Shown here piece after piece: positions 25,217 to 33,642 of a DNA stretch of 36,716 bases. The position numbers and the translations under genes are program-made. The notes under the pieces are model-generated. The model searched no databases, was not told where the DNA came from, and saw nothing but the letters and a program-made list of their open reading frames with translations. Position 1 is the stretch's first letter; each line of letters opens with the position of its first letter. The stretch is from an uncultured Veillonellaceae bacterium (GTDB lineage Bacteria > Bacillota > Negativicutes > Selenomonadales > Selenomonadaceae), in NCBI GenBank assembly GCA_902801565.1, contig CADCIX010000030.1:1-36716 (forward strand), in the 5' to 3' direction.

Positions 25217-26174
25217 CCTGGTTCCCCCCCATATTTCCTCTCAACTTCTCGGCAATGCGCAGTTTGGCGCTCTTGGAACGCGGATTGCGCTCCAGCTCCT
25301 CCGCTGCGGCAGTGATGGGCTTGCCAAGAATACGGATTTCCGGTTGATGATGACAGACACAGACAGGCAGTTCCGGAGGACAGATACAGCCACGGCTCAT
25401 CTCCTTGAGTACATGTTTGGCAATACGGTCCTCCAGGGAATGAAATGTAATGATTGCGATGCGTCCCCCCGGCTTCAGATGCGCCACGGCAACCCGAAAA
25501 GCCTTCTCCAGAATGCCCAGCTCATCATTCACCTCGATGCGGATGGCCTGGAACACCCGCTTGGCAGGATGCCCGCCAGCCGCCTGACGCACGGCCTTCG
25601 GAACCGCCCTGCAGATGATGTCCACCAGCTCGCCTGTGGTCTTGACAGGTTTTTCCTGCCTTGCTTTCACGAGGAAGGAAGCTATACGCTTCGACCATCG
25701 CTCCTCACCGTATTCCTGAAAAATACGTGTAAGCTCATCTTCCCCATAGCAATTGACCACATCGTATGCGGAAAAGGAATTTCCAGCATCCATGCGCATG
25801 TCGAGAGGAGCATCCTGCATATAGGAAAACCCTCTCCCCGCTGTATCGATTTGATGGGAGGACACCCCCAGATCAAAGAGGATGCCATCTGCCTCAACGA
25901 TGCCCTTTGCCTTCAGGATATCCTCCAAATGACGAAAATTGTCATGGACGATGTCCACATGGCAGCGGGCGCTTTTCATCCTTTCCCCGGCTGCGGCAAT
26001 CGCTGCCGCGTCTTGGTCAATGCCCAGGATGCGCCCCTCTGGTTCCAAGAGCTCGGCAATGCGGCTGGAATGCCCGGCCCCGCCAAGCGTACAGTCCACA
26101 TACGTCCCGGCAGGATCTGTCACCAGTCCTTTCACGGTTTCCTCCAGCATAACACTGACATGATGAAACGCCAT
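25191..26174 (-). CDS. rsmH: 16S rRNA (cytosine(1402)-N4)-methyltransferase
   Basis: The 327-residue enzyme (MraW family) methylates N4 of C1402 in 16S rRNA using S-adenosylmethionine. Family motifs are FHHVSVMLEE at the start, YVDCTLGGAGHS, ILGIDQDAAA, GILFDLGVSSHQID, and in the C-terminal region IAIITFHSLEDRI. The RSKSAKLRIAEK end segment is also typical. It lies 27 bases after mraZ and overlaps ftsL. Confidence 0.97.
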   Translation of the reverse strand: MAFHHVSVMLEETVKGLVTDPAGTYVDCTLGGAGHSSRIAELLEPEGRILGIDQDAAAIAAAGERMKSARCHVDIVHDNFRHLEDILKAKGIVEADGILFDLGVSSHQIDTAGRGFSYMQDAPLDMRMDAGNSFSAYDVVNCYGEDELTRIFQEYGEERWSKRIASFLVKARQEKPVKTTGELVDIICRAVPKAVRQAAGGHPAKRVFQAIRIEVNDELGILEKAFRVAVAHLKPGGRIAIITFHSLEDRIAKHVLKEMSRGCICPPELPVCVCHHQPEIRILGKPITAAAEELERNPRSKSAKLRIAEKLRGNMGGNQDACKTLGR

Positions 26175-26201
26175 TGCCCATGAATCCCTCGGTTCCTGTC
26201 A

Positions 26202-26633
26202 TCAAATTCCCAGATCAGCCAAATTCCCGGCAATCTCGGTCACGGCCGGATTTACTTCATCCGAATACTTCGTCCAGCTTTCCTTGTCCCAGAGCTCTGC
26301 ACGGTTCATGACGCCCGTGAGCACCACATCTTTCTTGAGGTTGGCATAGCTCCTGAGATTCCCCGGCACGAGGAAACGACCCTGCTTGTCGCATTCCATC
26401 ATCCTCGCCCCTGCAAAAAAAAACCGCACAAAGGCACGGGCCTCCGGCTTGGCAAGTGGCAGCTGGCGCAGCTTCGCCGAAAGGGCTTCCCATTCCGCCT
26501 GCCCATAGATGAACAGGCAGTTGTCCAGCCCCTTCGTCACAAAAAAGGTCTCCCCCAGCTCCGCGCGGAAGTCTGCCGGCATGATGACGCGGCCCTTTGT
26601 GTCGATTGTGTGCATGTATTCACCCATCAACAT
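26202..26633 (-). CDS. mraZ: Transcriptional regulator MraZ
   Basis: The 143-residue protein has two AbrB-like DNA-binding repeats; the first begins with GEYMHTIDTKGRVIMPADFR (residues 4-23) and the second includes MECDKQGRFLVPGNLR. MraZ binds direct repeats in its own promoter and controls the dcw operon. Three matching repeats lie upstream of this gene. It is the first gene of the cluster. The start gives the family N-terminus MLMGEY. Confidence 0.96.
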   Translation of the reverse strand: MLMGEYMHTIDTKGRVIMPADFRAELGETFFVTKGLDNCLFIYGQAEWEALSAKLRQLPLAKPEARAFVRFFFAGARMMECDKQGRFLVPGNLRSYANLKKDVVLTGVMNRAELWDKESWTKYSDEVNPAVTEIAGNLADLGI

Positions 26634-26656
26634 ACCGCATTCACCACCCCGTAAAC

Positions 26657-26691
26657 ATTATAACCCACTTTTCACCACTTTGCACCACTTT
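26657..26691 (-). promoter_or_regulatory. mraZ/dcw promoter with three MraZ boxes
   Basis: On the minus strand AAAGTGGT, AAAGTGGT and AAAGTGGG occur at 26691-26684, 26681-26674 and 26671-26664, exactly 10 bases apart. A perfect TATAAT (26662-26657) follows 1 base after the last box. The boxes cover the place of the -35 element, and no good -35 is present. AAAGTGG repeats at 10-base spacing are the published type of MraZ operator, so negative autoregulation of the dcw operon is inferred. A fourth, looser GTGGTGAA lies closer to the start codon. Confidence 0.88.
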
Positions 26692-26782
26692 ATATTCTCT
26701 TTTATAACAAAAAAATCCTGCCTTGGCAAGAATTTTTTCTCTTCCATCCCTCTCAACTTTTTTGTTCCATGCCCGCTTTCCC

Positions 26783-26811
26783 TTGATTTTCCTTCACATT
26801 CGCGATAGAAT
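26783..26811 (+). promoter_or_regulatory. Promoter of serC
   Basis: TTGATT (26783-26788) and TAGAAT (26806-26811) are 17 bases apart. They leave a leader of about 50 bases ahead of the serC ribosome site. The gap to the mraZ promoter also holds an imperfect A-rich/T-rich hairpin (about 26709-26738) that may insulate the two divergent units. Confidence 0.75.
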
Positions 26812-26869
26812 AGAGCAGACCAATTAAATTTTTTGGCATCAAACTCTATTGTCTATAGGAGGGTTTATC

Positions 26870-27961
26870 TTGGAAGCAAATCGCGTCTACAATTTCAATC
26901 CCGGCCCCGCCACACTTCCCCTGGAAGTCCTGAAAGAGGCTCAGGCCGAATTCCTGAATTTCCGGAACAGCGGCATGTCCATCCTGGAAATCAGCCACCG
27001 CGCCAAACAGTATGACGAGGTGCACAACCAGGCAAAGGCCGACATCAAGGAGCTCATGGGGCTCGGCGATGACTACGATGTCCTCTTCATCCAGGGCGGC
27101 GCCAGCCAGCAGTTCTGCATGATTCCCCTGAATTTCGCCTCAAAAGAGCATCCGGGCAACTATGTCCTCTCCGGTAGTTTCGCCACAAAGGCCTACAAAG
27201 AGGCACAGATTCTCGGCGTCGGTGAGGTTGCCGCTTCCAGCAAGGATGTGGATTTCCGCCACATTCCTACACAGGACGAGCTCAAGATCAACCCCCAGGC
27301 CGCCTATCTGCATCTCTGCTACAACAACACCATCTACGGAACGGAGTTCCACTACGTACCGGACACGAAGGGGGTCCCCCTCTTCGCCGACATGTCCTCG
27401 GACATCCTCTCCCGTCCCATTGACTTCCAGAAATTCGACTTCATCTATGCGGGCGTCCAGAAGAACCTCGGCCCTGCCGGTGTCGCTCTCGTGGTGGCGA
27501 AGAAGAGCCTCATCGAGAAGAGCCCGGAGAACCTCTCCACCATGTTCCGCTATGACACCTTCTTCAACAAGAATTCCCTCTACAACACGCCGCCCGCCTT
27601 CTGCATCTACATGGTGGGCAAGGTGGCTGCATGGATCAAGTCCCAGGGCGGCCTTTCCGTCATGGAAGAGCGCAACCGCAAGAAGGCGAAGCTCGTCTAC
27701 GATGCCATCGACAATTCCAACGGCTTCTACAAGGGCCATGCCGACAAGGACAGCCGTTCCTTCATGAACGTCACCTTCCGCCTCCCCAGCGAGGAACTGG
27801 AGAAGAAGTTCGTGGCCGAGGCACTGGAGAACCAGTTGAGCGGCGTCAAGGGCCACCGTTCCGTGGGCGGCATGCGCGCCTCCATCTACAACGCCATGCC
27901 CTATGAGGGCTGCGAGGCTCTGGCCAGCTTCATGGAGAAATTCCGCAAGGCAAACGCATAA
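26870..27961 (+). CDS. serC: Phosphoserine aminotransferase
   Basis: The 363-residue PLP enzyme converts 3-phosphohydroxypyruvate and glutamate to phosphoserine in serine synthesis, and can act in vitamin B6 synthesis. The N-terminus has NFNPGPATLP, then GMSILEISHR, GGASQQF (about 76-82), and the PLP lysine at 198 in YAGVQKNLGPAG. The start is TTG 26870, chosen because AGGAGG (26857-26862) lies 7 bases before it and the protein then begins at the family N-terminus. It has its own promoter and a strong terminator, so it is a single-gene unit. Confidence 0.96.
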   Translation: MEANRVYNFNPGPATLPLEVLKEAQAEFLNFRNSGMSILEISHRAKQYDEVHNQAKADIKELMGLGDDYDVLFIQGGASQQFCMIPLNFASKEHPGNYVLSGSFATKAYKEAQILGVGEVAASSKDVDFRHIPTQDELKINPQAAYLHLCYNNTIYGTEFHYVPDTKGVPLFADMSSDILSRPIDFQKFDFIYAGVQKNLGPAGVALVVAKKSLIEKSPENLSTMFRYDTFFNKNSLYNTPPAFCIYMVGKVAAWIKSQGGLSVMEERNRKKAKLVYDAIDNSNGFYKGHADKDSRSFMNVTFRLPSEELEKKFVAEALENQLSGVKGHRSVGGMRASIYNAMPYEGCEALASFMEKFRKANA

Positions 27962-27976
27962 ACGCACCAAAATGAT

Positions 27977-28033
27977 ATGCTCCCCCTGGGATGGCAGGCT
28001 TGCTTTTCACCCTCATCCCAGGGGGAGCATTTT
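27977..28033 (+). terminator. Terminator of serC
   Basis: A perfect 16-bp stem (27977-27992 with 28015-28030) is followed by TTT. It starts 16 bases after the serC stop. Some read-through may reach the permease gene, since no separate promoter was found there. Confidence 0.88.
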
Positions 28034-28067
28034 ACAATGAAAACTCTTCCGGAAAGGCGGTCTCCTC

Positions 28068-28859
28068 ATGGAATTCATCCTGTTTCTTCTGATGGGCGCC
28101 GGTGTTGGCGTCTTTGGCTCCCTCGTGGGGGTCGGCGGCGGACTCATCTGCGTGCCCGTGTTCATCTTCTTCCTGTCGGCGGGGGGCATCTATCCCTATT
28201 TCAGCACGGCAGCCCAAATTACCGGCACCTCCCTCGTCATCGTCCTGGCCAATTCCCTCTCGGGAGCACTGGCCTATGTGCGACAGAAGCGGGTCTTCTT
28301 CCATGCCGCCATTCCCTTTGCTCTTGCCACCCTGCCCGGCGCCTTTCTCGGTTCCTACATCGTGGACAGATTCTCCGTCGGCATGCTGAACCTTTACTAT
28401 GGCATCTTCATGGGATGCATGGCAGTCATCATGTACTGGAACGCCACCCATGCAAAACACACGGACGTGCTGGAACTCCCAAAGAATTTCCGCTACAACC
28501 GCAAGATCGGCATCGCTGCCAGTATGGGGGTTGGCTTCCTTTCCAGCATCTTCGGCGTGGGAGGCGGCATCATCCACGTCCCCCTCATGGTCTACCTGCT
28601 GAATTTCCCCGTCCACATCGCCACGGCCACCTCCTGCTTCATTCTTGCCGTCTCTGCCCTGGGCGGCGTCGCCACCCACGTTTTTCTGAATCACGTCATA
28701 TGGATTCCCGCCCTCTGCATCAGCATCGGCGCCGCCATCGGTGCCCAGATTGGCGCGAGGATCTCCCGCAAGACCCGTTCCAGAACCATCCTCGTCCTTC
28801 TGGCAGCAGCCATGCTGTTCGTGAGCATCCGCCTGATCCTGTCCGGCAGCACCAGTTGA
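28068..28859 (+). CDS. TauE/SafE-family membrane permease
   Basis: The 263-residue protein has about eight hydrophobic segments in two halves, each opening with the family glycine motif: GVGGGLICVP near the N-terminus and GVGGGIIHVP in the second half. Members export sulfite, sulfoacetate or related organosulfur anions, or import similar anions; the substrate here is not known. The ribosome site is weak. It lies between the serC terminator and a bidirectional terminator, so it is a single gene. No sulfur-metabolism gene is adjacent. Confidence 0.88.
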   Translation: MEFILFLLMGAGVGVFGSLVGVGGGLICVPVFIFFLSAGGIYPYFSTAAQITGTSLVIVLANSLSGALAYVRQKRVFFHAAIPFALATLPGAFLGSYIVDRFSVGMLNLYYGIFMGCMAVIMYWNATHAKHTDVLELPKNFRYNRKIGIAASMGVGFLSSIFGVGGGIIHVPLMVYLLNFPVHIATATSCFILAVSALGGVATHVFLNHVIWIPALCISIGAAIGAQIGARISRKTRSRTILVLLAAAMLFVSIRLILSGSTS

Positions 28860-28884
28860 TTTTCATGATTCCATCCATACATAC

Positions 28885-28923
28885 AAAAAATCCTGATGAC
28901 CACTCCCGCCATCAGGATTTTTT
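28885..28923. terminator. Bidirectional terminator between converging genes
   Basis: AAAAAATCCTGATG (28885-28898) and its exact complement (28910-28923) form a 14-bp stem with A- and T-runs on both sides. It ends the permease gene (plus) and the FIST-GGDEF gene (minus). Confidence 0.92.
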
Positions 28924-28928
28924 ATGTC

Positions 28929-30707
28929 TTATTCATTCTTCTCTTCAGTTTTTGGTTCAACGACACTCACATGATTCTTCCCTTGCCGCTTCTTGGCATC
29001 GTAGAGTGCCCCATCCGCGCGGCTGAACAGGCTCGCAGCATCATCCTCCGGTGTCGCCTCGGTAACACCAATGCTCGTAGTGATATGCTTCCCGTCCGGC
29101 AGGATATCCACTCCCGATACGTTTTCCCGCACGCGCTCGGCAATCTTGGCTGCGGCATTCACATCAATGCCTGCGAGAATGACGAAAAATTCATCTCCGC
29201 CCCAGCGTCCCGGCGCATCCATACGCCTGGTATTCTTGCGGAGCACATCCGCCACAAGCTTCAATGCCTCATCCCCGACGGCGTGCCCATAATTGTCATT
29301 GATTCCCTTGAAATCGTCAATATCCATCATGATGACCGACAAGGGCTGCCTGGACACCTTGGAAACCTCCAGGGAACGCTCCAATACTGCCTCCAGCTCG
29401 CCACGGTTCAGCAATGCCGTCAGGCGGTCCATCTGCGCCAGCTGGGCCAGTCCCTGATTCACCGTCTCCAATTCCTGGGAAGTTGACTTGATGAAATGAA
29501 CCATATGTCGCATGACATGCGTCTGCCAGCTGAACTTCGCCGGAGTGGGGGGCAGCGGGTCCGCAAGTTTCTCCGTGGGCTCGCCTTCCCGCATGCCCAG
29601 GAGCTCCAGTGTCATATTGGAGATGAAAAGCTCCTTCCCCTCGCGGCGAAGCTCGCCAAAGGAATAGAAGCCGGAAAAGGGCGCGAGCTCGCGGCAGGCA
29701 TCCAGTTCCGCACCGATATCCCCACCGAGCAGGAACCATCTCGCCACACAGCTCGTCAGGAAGATCCCCTGGGGGCGGAACAGCCGCATCTTCTTTCGCA
29801 GCTCCCTGGCCTTTTCAAGGATGCCCTCCGGGTCGCCATAGGCAAAATGCAGGTGGTCCCCCACCCGGATATTTGCATTGAACACCACAGCGCCATCACC
29901 GCGGCAGCTGCGGGGATGCCGCGCCAGCGTCTTTTCCCCGCGCTCGAAATAAACGGGAAAGGTCAATGCCTCCCATGCAAAATCTTCGTTGTTCTTGATG
30001 CCCAGATACTTCTCATAGGCCTTTATGGCCGGAGCATTATCAATCTCCGTGACGACACAGGGGCCATCCATCCCCGTGACAACCATATCCCTGCCAAGGG
30101 CCTCCCATCCAAAACTCTCCAAGGAATTCACATGCAGATCTTTTCCGCGCAAAACAAGGGCTGCCACTCCGGAAGTTATGACATCATCCGCTGTAAAGAC
30201 ACACCCCTGGTGCCCCAAGTAATCCTCATCGGTCATACCACCGAAAAACTGGATTTCCTGGGGAGCTTCTGACAGTTTCTCCAGAATATCCAGGATATCC
30301 AGACTGCTGTCCACCAGAAGCAATCCCACTGCCTTGACATCTTCCATGCCCTGCAGACGCTCCAACAGGGACTGCCCGATTTCCCCGCTGCTCAGGAAGC
30401 GGCTCGGAAAGGCCACAACCTCCGCGCTGGCTTCCTCAAAGAGATTAAAGGTCACAGAAACACCATATTCAATAATGAAGTCATCTGCAACACTCAGTGC
30501 TGCAAAGCTTCCAATGATGTGCGCATCCGGCAGGAACCCATGGAGCTTTTGCACCATGTCCTCCATGTTCACCCGGTTCATCTTTGTGCCGAACACGGTA
30601 ACGAGAATCGAGGAAATCGCAGGAATCTTTGCCATTTTCCGGCTGGCATCCTGCAGCATATCCATGAACTCGTTATTGGTTCTCACCACATACGTCAGTT
30701 GTTTCAT
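28929..30707 (-). CDS. FIST-domain diguanylate cyclase
   Basis: The 592-residue protein has FIST N and FIST C sensory domains (about 30-370), a linker and a C-terminal GGDEF domain (about 420-575). FIST domains are thought to bind small ligands such as amino acids. The GGDEF domain looks active: RWGGDEF at about 501-507 is intact, DIDDFKGINDNYGH is present, and an RxxD inhibitory site (RRMD, 494-497) lies 5 residues before the motif, so product inhibition is likely. No membrane segment is evident. ATG 30707 is used, with AAGGAGG 7 bases before it. It has its own promoter. Confidence 0.92.
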   Translation of the reverse strand: MKQLTYVVRTNNEFMDMLQDASRKMAKIPAISSILVTVFGTKMNRVNMEDMVQKLHGFLPDAHIIGSFAALSVADDFIIEYGVSVTFNLFEEASAEVVAFPSRFLSSGEIGQSLLERLQGMEDVKAVGLLLVDSSLDILDILEKLSEAPQEIQFFGGMTDEDYLGHQGCVFTADDVITSGVAALVLRGKDLHVNSLESFGWEALGRDMVVTGMDGPCVVTEIDNAPAIKAYEKYLGIKNNEDFAWEALTFPVYFERGEKTLARHPRSCRGDGAVVFNANIRVGDHLHFAYGDPEGILEKARELRKKMRLFRPQGIFLTSCVARWFLLGGDIGAELDACRELAPFSGFYSFGELRREGKELFISNMTLELLGMREGEPTEKLADPLPPTPAKFSWQTHVMRHMVHFIKSTSQELETVNQGLAQLAQMDRLTALLNRGELEAVLERSLEVSKVSRQPLSVIMMDIDDFKGINDNYGHAVGDEALKLVADVLRKNTRRMDAPGRWGGDEFFVILAGIDVNAAAKIAERVRENVSGVDILPDGKHITTSIGVTEATPEDDAASLFSRADGALYDAKKRQGKNHVSVVEPKTEEKNE

Positions 30708-30743
30708 TCCGTCACCTCCTTGTCCCAAAAAGTCTCACAGGTA

Positions 30744-30771
30744 ATCTTATCACAACACTGAAATAAGTCAA
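30744..30771 (-). promoter_or_regulatory. Promoter of the FIST-GGDEF gene
   Basis: On the minus strand TTGACT (30771-30766) and TAAGAT (30749-30744) are 16 bases apart, about 37 bases before the start codon. A short hairpin (stem 30803-30808 with 30823-30828), possibly the end of the kor operon, lies just upstream. Confidence 0.6.
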
Positions 30772-30845
30772 GATTTCCCAAGTAAACTCCACACAAGGAA
30801 ACGGGAGGCCCCCACACGAGAACCTCCCTGCTCCTGGAATCTTCT

Positions 30846-31376
30846 TTATTTCTTTGCAGCGGCATCCCAGCCCGTCTGCAATGCCTTCATGTTCTGCTCC
30901 ACCGTATGGGGCGGCACACGATGGGCCACGGACTCCTTGACCGTCTCAAAGTTCACCAGGCCTGTGAGATGCGCAATTGCCCCCAATGCCACGATATTGG
31001 CAAAGAGCGACTTGCCGACCTGCTCCACCGCCAGCTTCGTGATGGGAATGCGGATGACATTCGGGAAATCCGGCGGCTCGGGCACGAGATCGGTATCGAG
31101 CACCAGAAGCCCATCCGGTTTCAGATCCGTATAGTATTTGTCAGCAGCCTTCTGCGTCATGGCAAGGACAATATCGGGCTGCTCCACATGGGGATGATAG
31201 ATGGGCGCATCATCGATGATGACCTCGGCCTTCGAGGCCCCACCGCGCGCCTCCGGCCCATAGGACTGGGACTGCGCCGCTTCCTTGCCCTCTGCCACGG
31301 CAGCCTCGGCAAAGATGATGGCCGCCGTAATCACGCCCTGCCCGCCGGAGCCGGACAACCTGAGCTGTTTTCTCAT
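30846..31376 (-). CDS. korC: 2-oxoacid:ferredoxin oxidoreductase, gamma subunit
   Basis: The 176-residue gamma subunit has the family opening LRLSGSGGQGVITAA and the segment SYGPEARGGASKAEVII. It is part of a four-subunit thiamine diphosphate enzyme that oxidatively decarboxylates a 2-oxoacid to acyl-CoA, or runs in reverse with reduced ferredoxin. Its ATG overlaps the beta-subunit stop as ATGA. It is the last gene of the operon. 2-Oxoglutarate is the likely substrate by subunit order and sequence, but this is inferred. Confidence 0.92.
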   Translation of the reverse strand: MRKQLRLSGSGGQGVITAAIIFAEAAVAEGKEAAQSQSYGPEARGGASKAEVIIDDAPIYHPHVEQPDIVLAMTQKAADKYYTDLKPDGLLVLDTDLVPEPPDFPNVIRIPITKLAVEQVGKSLFANIVALGAIAHLTGLVNFETVKESVAHRVPPHTVEQNMKALQTGWDAAAKK

Positions 31377-32197
31377 GACTTCTTTCCCCCTATCCTCTGA
31401 ATGAGCCCCTCATAGGCATTGCCGTAATCTTCATAGCTGCTGTCGAGGAAGACACCGATGGGGAATTTCTCGCTGGTCTTCTGCTCCTCCGGCATCTTGT
31501 CCCATGCCGCTTTCATGACAGCGTTGTCCCGCATCCAGGCCAGCATGTCCGCAGGGCTTCCCATCTTGTTCTTGCGTCCGTAGGCCGTGGGGCACTGCAC
31601 CACTGCCTCGATGAAGGAGAATCCCTTGTTCCGGATGCCACCGGAAATCATGTCCGTGAGGTGCTTCACATGGAAGGCTGTGGAACGTGCCACATAGGTG
31701 GCTCCCGCCGCCCCTGCCAGATCGCAGGCGTTGAAGGGACGGTCCACAGAGCCGTAAGGCGCAGTGGTGGCCTTCTTGCCCGTAGGAGTCATAGGAGATG
31801 CCTGGCCTCCCGTCATGCCGTAGATATTGTTGTCGAAGAGCACCACCGTGAGGTCCACATTCCTGCGGCAGCCATGGATGAAGTGATTGCCACCGATGGC
31901 GGTGCAATCGCCGTCCCCCGTGATGACGATGACATTGAGCTCGGGATTGGCAAGCTTCACGCCTGTGGCAAAGGGAATGGCACGGCCGTGAGCCGTGTGC
32001 AGGGTGTCAAAGTCCATGTAGCCGGAGGCACGGGAAGAGCAGCCTATGCCGGACACAATGACGGTGTTGTCCTGGTTGAGACCCTCTTTCTCAATGGCCT
32101 GAACGATGGCCTTCATGACAATGCCGTTTCCGCAGCCGGGACACCAGAGATGCGGCAGGCGGTTCTGGCGAAAATATTTTTCATAGCTTCTTTCCAT
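31373..32197 (-). CDS. korB: 2-oxoacid:ferredoxin oxidoreductase, beta (TPP-binding) subunit
   Basis: The 274-residue subunit binds thiamine diphosphate and part of an iron-sulfur cluster. CPGCGNG holds cysteines 19 and 22; GIGCSS gives cysteine 53. The TPP motif starts at GDGDCTAIGGNHFIHG (about 94-109) and ends near NNIYGMTGGQ. The ATG at 32197 is used since AAGGAGG lies 8 bases upstream and the stop of korA overlaps it (TAATG). The short length and CPGCG motif are typical of 2-oxoglutarate-type enzymes. Confidence 0.94.
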   Translation of the reverse strand: MERSYEKYFRQNRLPHLWCPGCGNGIVMKAIVQAIEKEGLNQDNTVIVSGIGCSSRASGYMDFDTLHTAHGRAIPFATGVKLANPELNVIVITGDGDCTAIGGNHFIHGCRRNVDLTVVLFDNNIYGMTGGQASPMTPTGKKATTAPYGSVDRPFNACDLAGAAGATYVARSTAFHVKHLTDMISGGIRNKGFSFIEAVVQCPTAYGRKNKMGSPADMLAWMRDNAVMKAAWDKMPEEQKTSEKFPIGVFLDSSYEDYGNAYEGLIQRIGGKKS

Positions 32198-33339
32198 TAC
32201 GCATCCCTCCTTGCACACATTTCATCAATTGCCGCTTCGATTTCCTTCGGTTCAAAGGATTTCATATTATACTTCCCGCAGAGTTCCACAAGGCATTTTC
32301 CCTGGGCAGCGCGGCGCACCTCATGAACGACCTGCCCATAGTTGAGCTCTGCCACCAGGATGCCCTTGACCTTTGCCGCCAGCTGCTCAATGACCTTGTC
32401 CGCAAAGGGCCAGATGGTCATGAGACGCAAAAGGCCGACCTTCTTCCCGGCCTCGCGGGCATTCCTGACCGCCTCGTAAGCCGTACGGGCCGTACCGCCG
32501 AAGGCAACCACGGCATATTCTGCATCCTCCATGAAATACTCCTCGGTATGGATGATTTCGTCCCCTGCACGCGCAATCTTCTCATGCAGACGGCGAATGG
32601 ATTCCTCCGTCACCTTCGGGCTGCCCACAGGGAAGCCCGTGGCGTCATGCAGGAGTCCTGTCACATGGATATGATAGCCCTTGCCGAAATCTGCCACATT
32701 CGGCACGAGATCCTCATCGGGCTCATAGGGCTCATAACCCTCCGCCCGGGTCTTCTTCGGCTTGCGCCGCTCGTAAACCTCCACGCTGTCGGGAAGCTCC
32801 ACCTTCTCGCGAAGATGCCCAATGATCTCGTCCATCAGCAGGATAACCGGCGTGCGGAACCGCTCGGAATAGTTCACTGCCATCACCGTGGCATCATAGG
32901 TCTCCCGAACGCTCCAGGGAGCCAGGGCAATCATGGGATGGTCGCCATGGGTTCCCCAGCGCACCTGCATGACATCCGCCTGGGAAGGCGCTGTCGGCTG
33001 TCCCGTGGAAGGGCCCACGCGCTGGACATTCACGAGGACGCAAGGAATCTCCGCGCAGGCGGCATAGCCGATGAGCTCCTGCTTCAGCGAGAAGCCCGGG
33101 CCGGAAGTCGCATCCATGGATTTCAGTCCTGCAAGGGAGGCTCCAAGAATGGCACCCATACTGCCGATCTCGTCCTCCATCTGGATAAATTTCCCGCCAT
33201 ACTGGGGCAAAAGCTTCGCCATGGTCTCCGCAATCTCTGTGGAGGGCGTAATGGGATATCCCGCAAAGAAGCGTACCCCTGCAGCAATCGCGCCCTCCGC
33301 GCAGGCCTCATTCCCCTGCATCAGTCTTGCCTTGCTCAT
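32197..33339 (-). CDS. korA: 2-oxoacid:ferredoxin oxidoreductase, alpha subunit
   Basis: The 380-residue alpha subunit has the pyrophosphate domain. It opens with RLMQGNEACAEGAIAAG, then GYPITPSTE (27-35), the segment SMDATSGPGFSLKQE, and VNVQRVGPSTGQPT. The fold is shared with pyruvate enzymes, but lack of a fused gamma domain and separate small subunits favour the 2-oxoglutarate or a broader 2-oxoacid type. ATG 33339 is preceded by GGAGG and overlaps the ferredoxin stop as ATGA. Confidence 0.94.
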   Translation of the reverse strand: MSKARLMQGNEACAEGAIAAGVRFFAGYPITPSTEIAETMAKLLPQYGGKFIQMEDEIGSMGAILGASLAGLKSMDATSGPGFSLKQELIGYAACAEIPCVLVNVQRVGPSTGQPTAPSQADVMQVRWGTHGDHPMIALAPWSVRETYDATVMAVNYSERFRTPVILLMDEIIGHLREKVELPDSVEVYERRKPKKTRAEGYEPYEPDEDLVPNVADFGKGYHIHVTGLLHDATGFPVGSPKVTEESIRRLHEKIARAGDEIIHTEEYFMEDAEYAVVAFGGTARTAYEAVRNAREAGKKVGLLRLMTIWPFADKVIEQLAAKVKGILVAELNYGQVVHEVRRAAQGKCLVELCGKYNMKSFEPKEIEAAIDEMCARRDA

Positions 33340-33539
33340 TTCGCCGCCTCCTTCTTGTCCACGAAAATTGCGTAATCCGGGCAACGCAGCTCGCACTGGC
33401 CGCAGGCAATGCACGCCTCGCCGTTCACGACCTGTATCTTGCCCAGTTCATCCACTGCCAGCACCTTCTTGGGGCAAAAGGCAGCGCAAATACCGCATCC
33501 CTTGCACCGCTCCAGCTTAATGGTGATGTCTGACTTCAT
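33336..33539 (-). CDS. korD: Ferredoxin-type delta subunit of 2-oxoacid:ferredoxin oxidoreductase
   Basis: The 67-residue protein has two four-cysteine motifs: CKGCGICAAFCPKK and CIACGQCELRCPDY, which bind two [4Fe-4S] clusters. As first gene of korDABC it is the electron-carrying delta subunit. ATG 33539 has AGGAGG 7 bases upstream. The overlap of each stop with the next start in the operon indicates stoichiometric synthesis. Confidence 0.94.
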   Translation of the reverse strand: MKSDITIKLERCKGCGICAAFCPKKVLAVDELGKIQVVNGEACIACGQCELRCPDYAIFVDKKEAAK

Positions 33540-33577
33540 CGCAGTCCCTCCTACTTGCACAGGATTCCATGCATCAT

Positions 33578-33606
33578 ATACTATCTATGCATAGAACATA
33601 TGCCAA
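33578..33606 (-). promoter_or_regulatory. Probable promoter of korDABC
   Basis: On the minus strand TTGGCA (33606-33601) and TAGTAT (33583-33578) are 17 bases apart, about 40 bases before korD. The region between is AT-rich and holds CTATGCATAG, a 10-base perfect palindrome in the spacer (33585-33594). Confidence 0.55.
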
Positions 33607-33642
33607 TCTTGTAATACACCATAACATCATAACAGATATGGC

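Noticed and set aside
26709..26738. A-rich/T-rich hairpin between mraZ and serC
   Set aside because: The stem has mismatches and no gene reads into it from either side; kept only as a possible insulator in the serC promoter entry.
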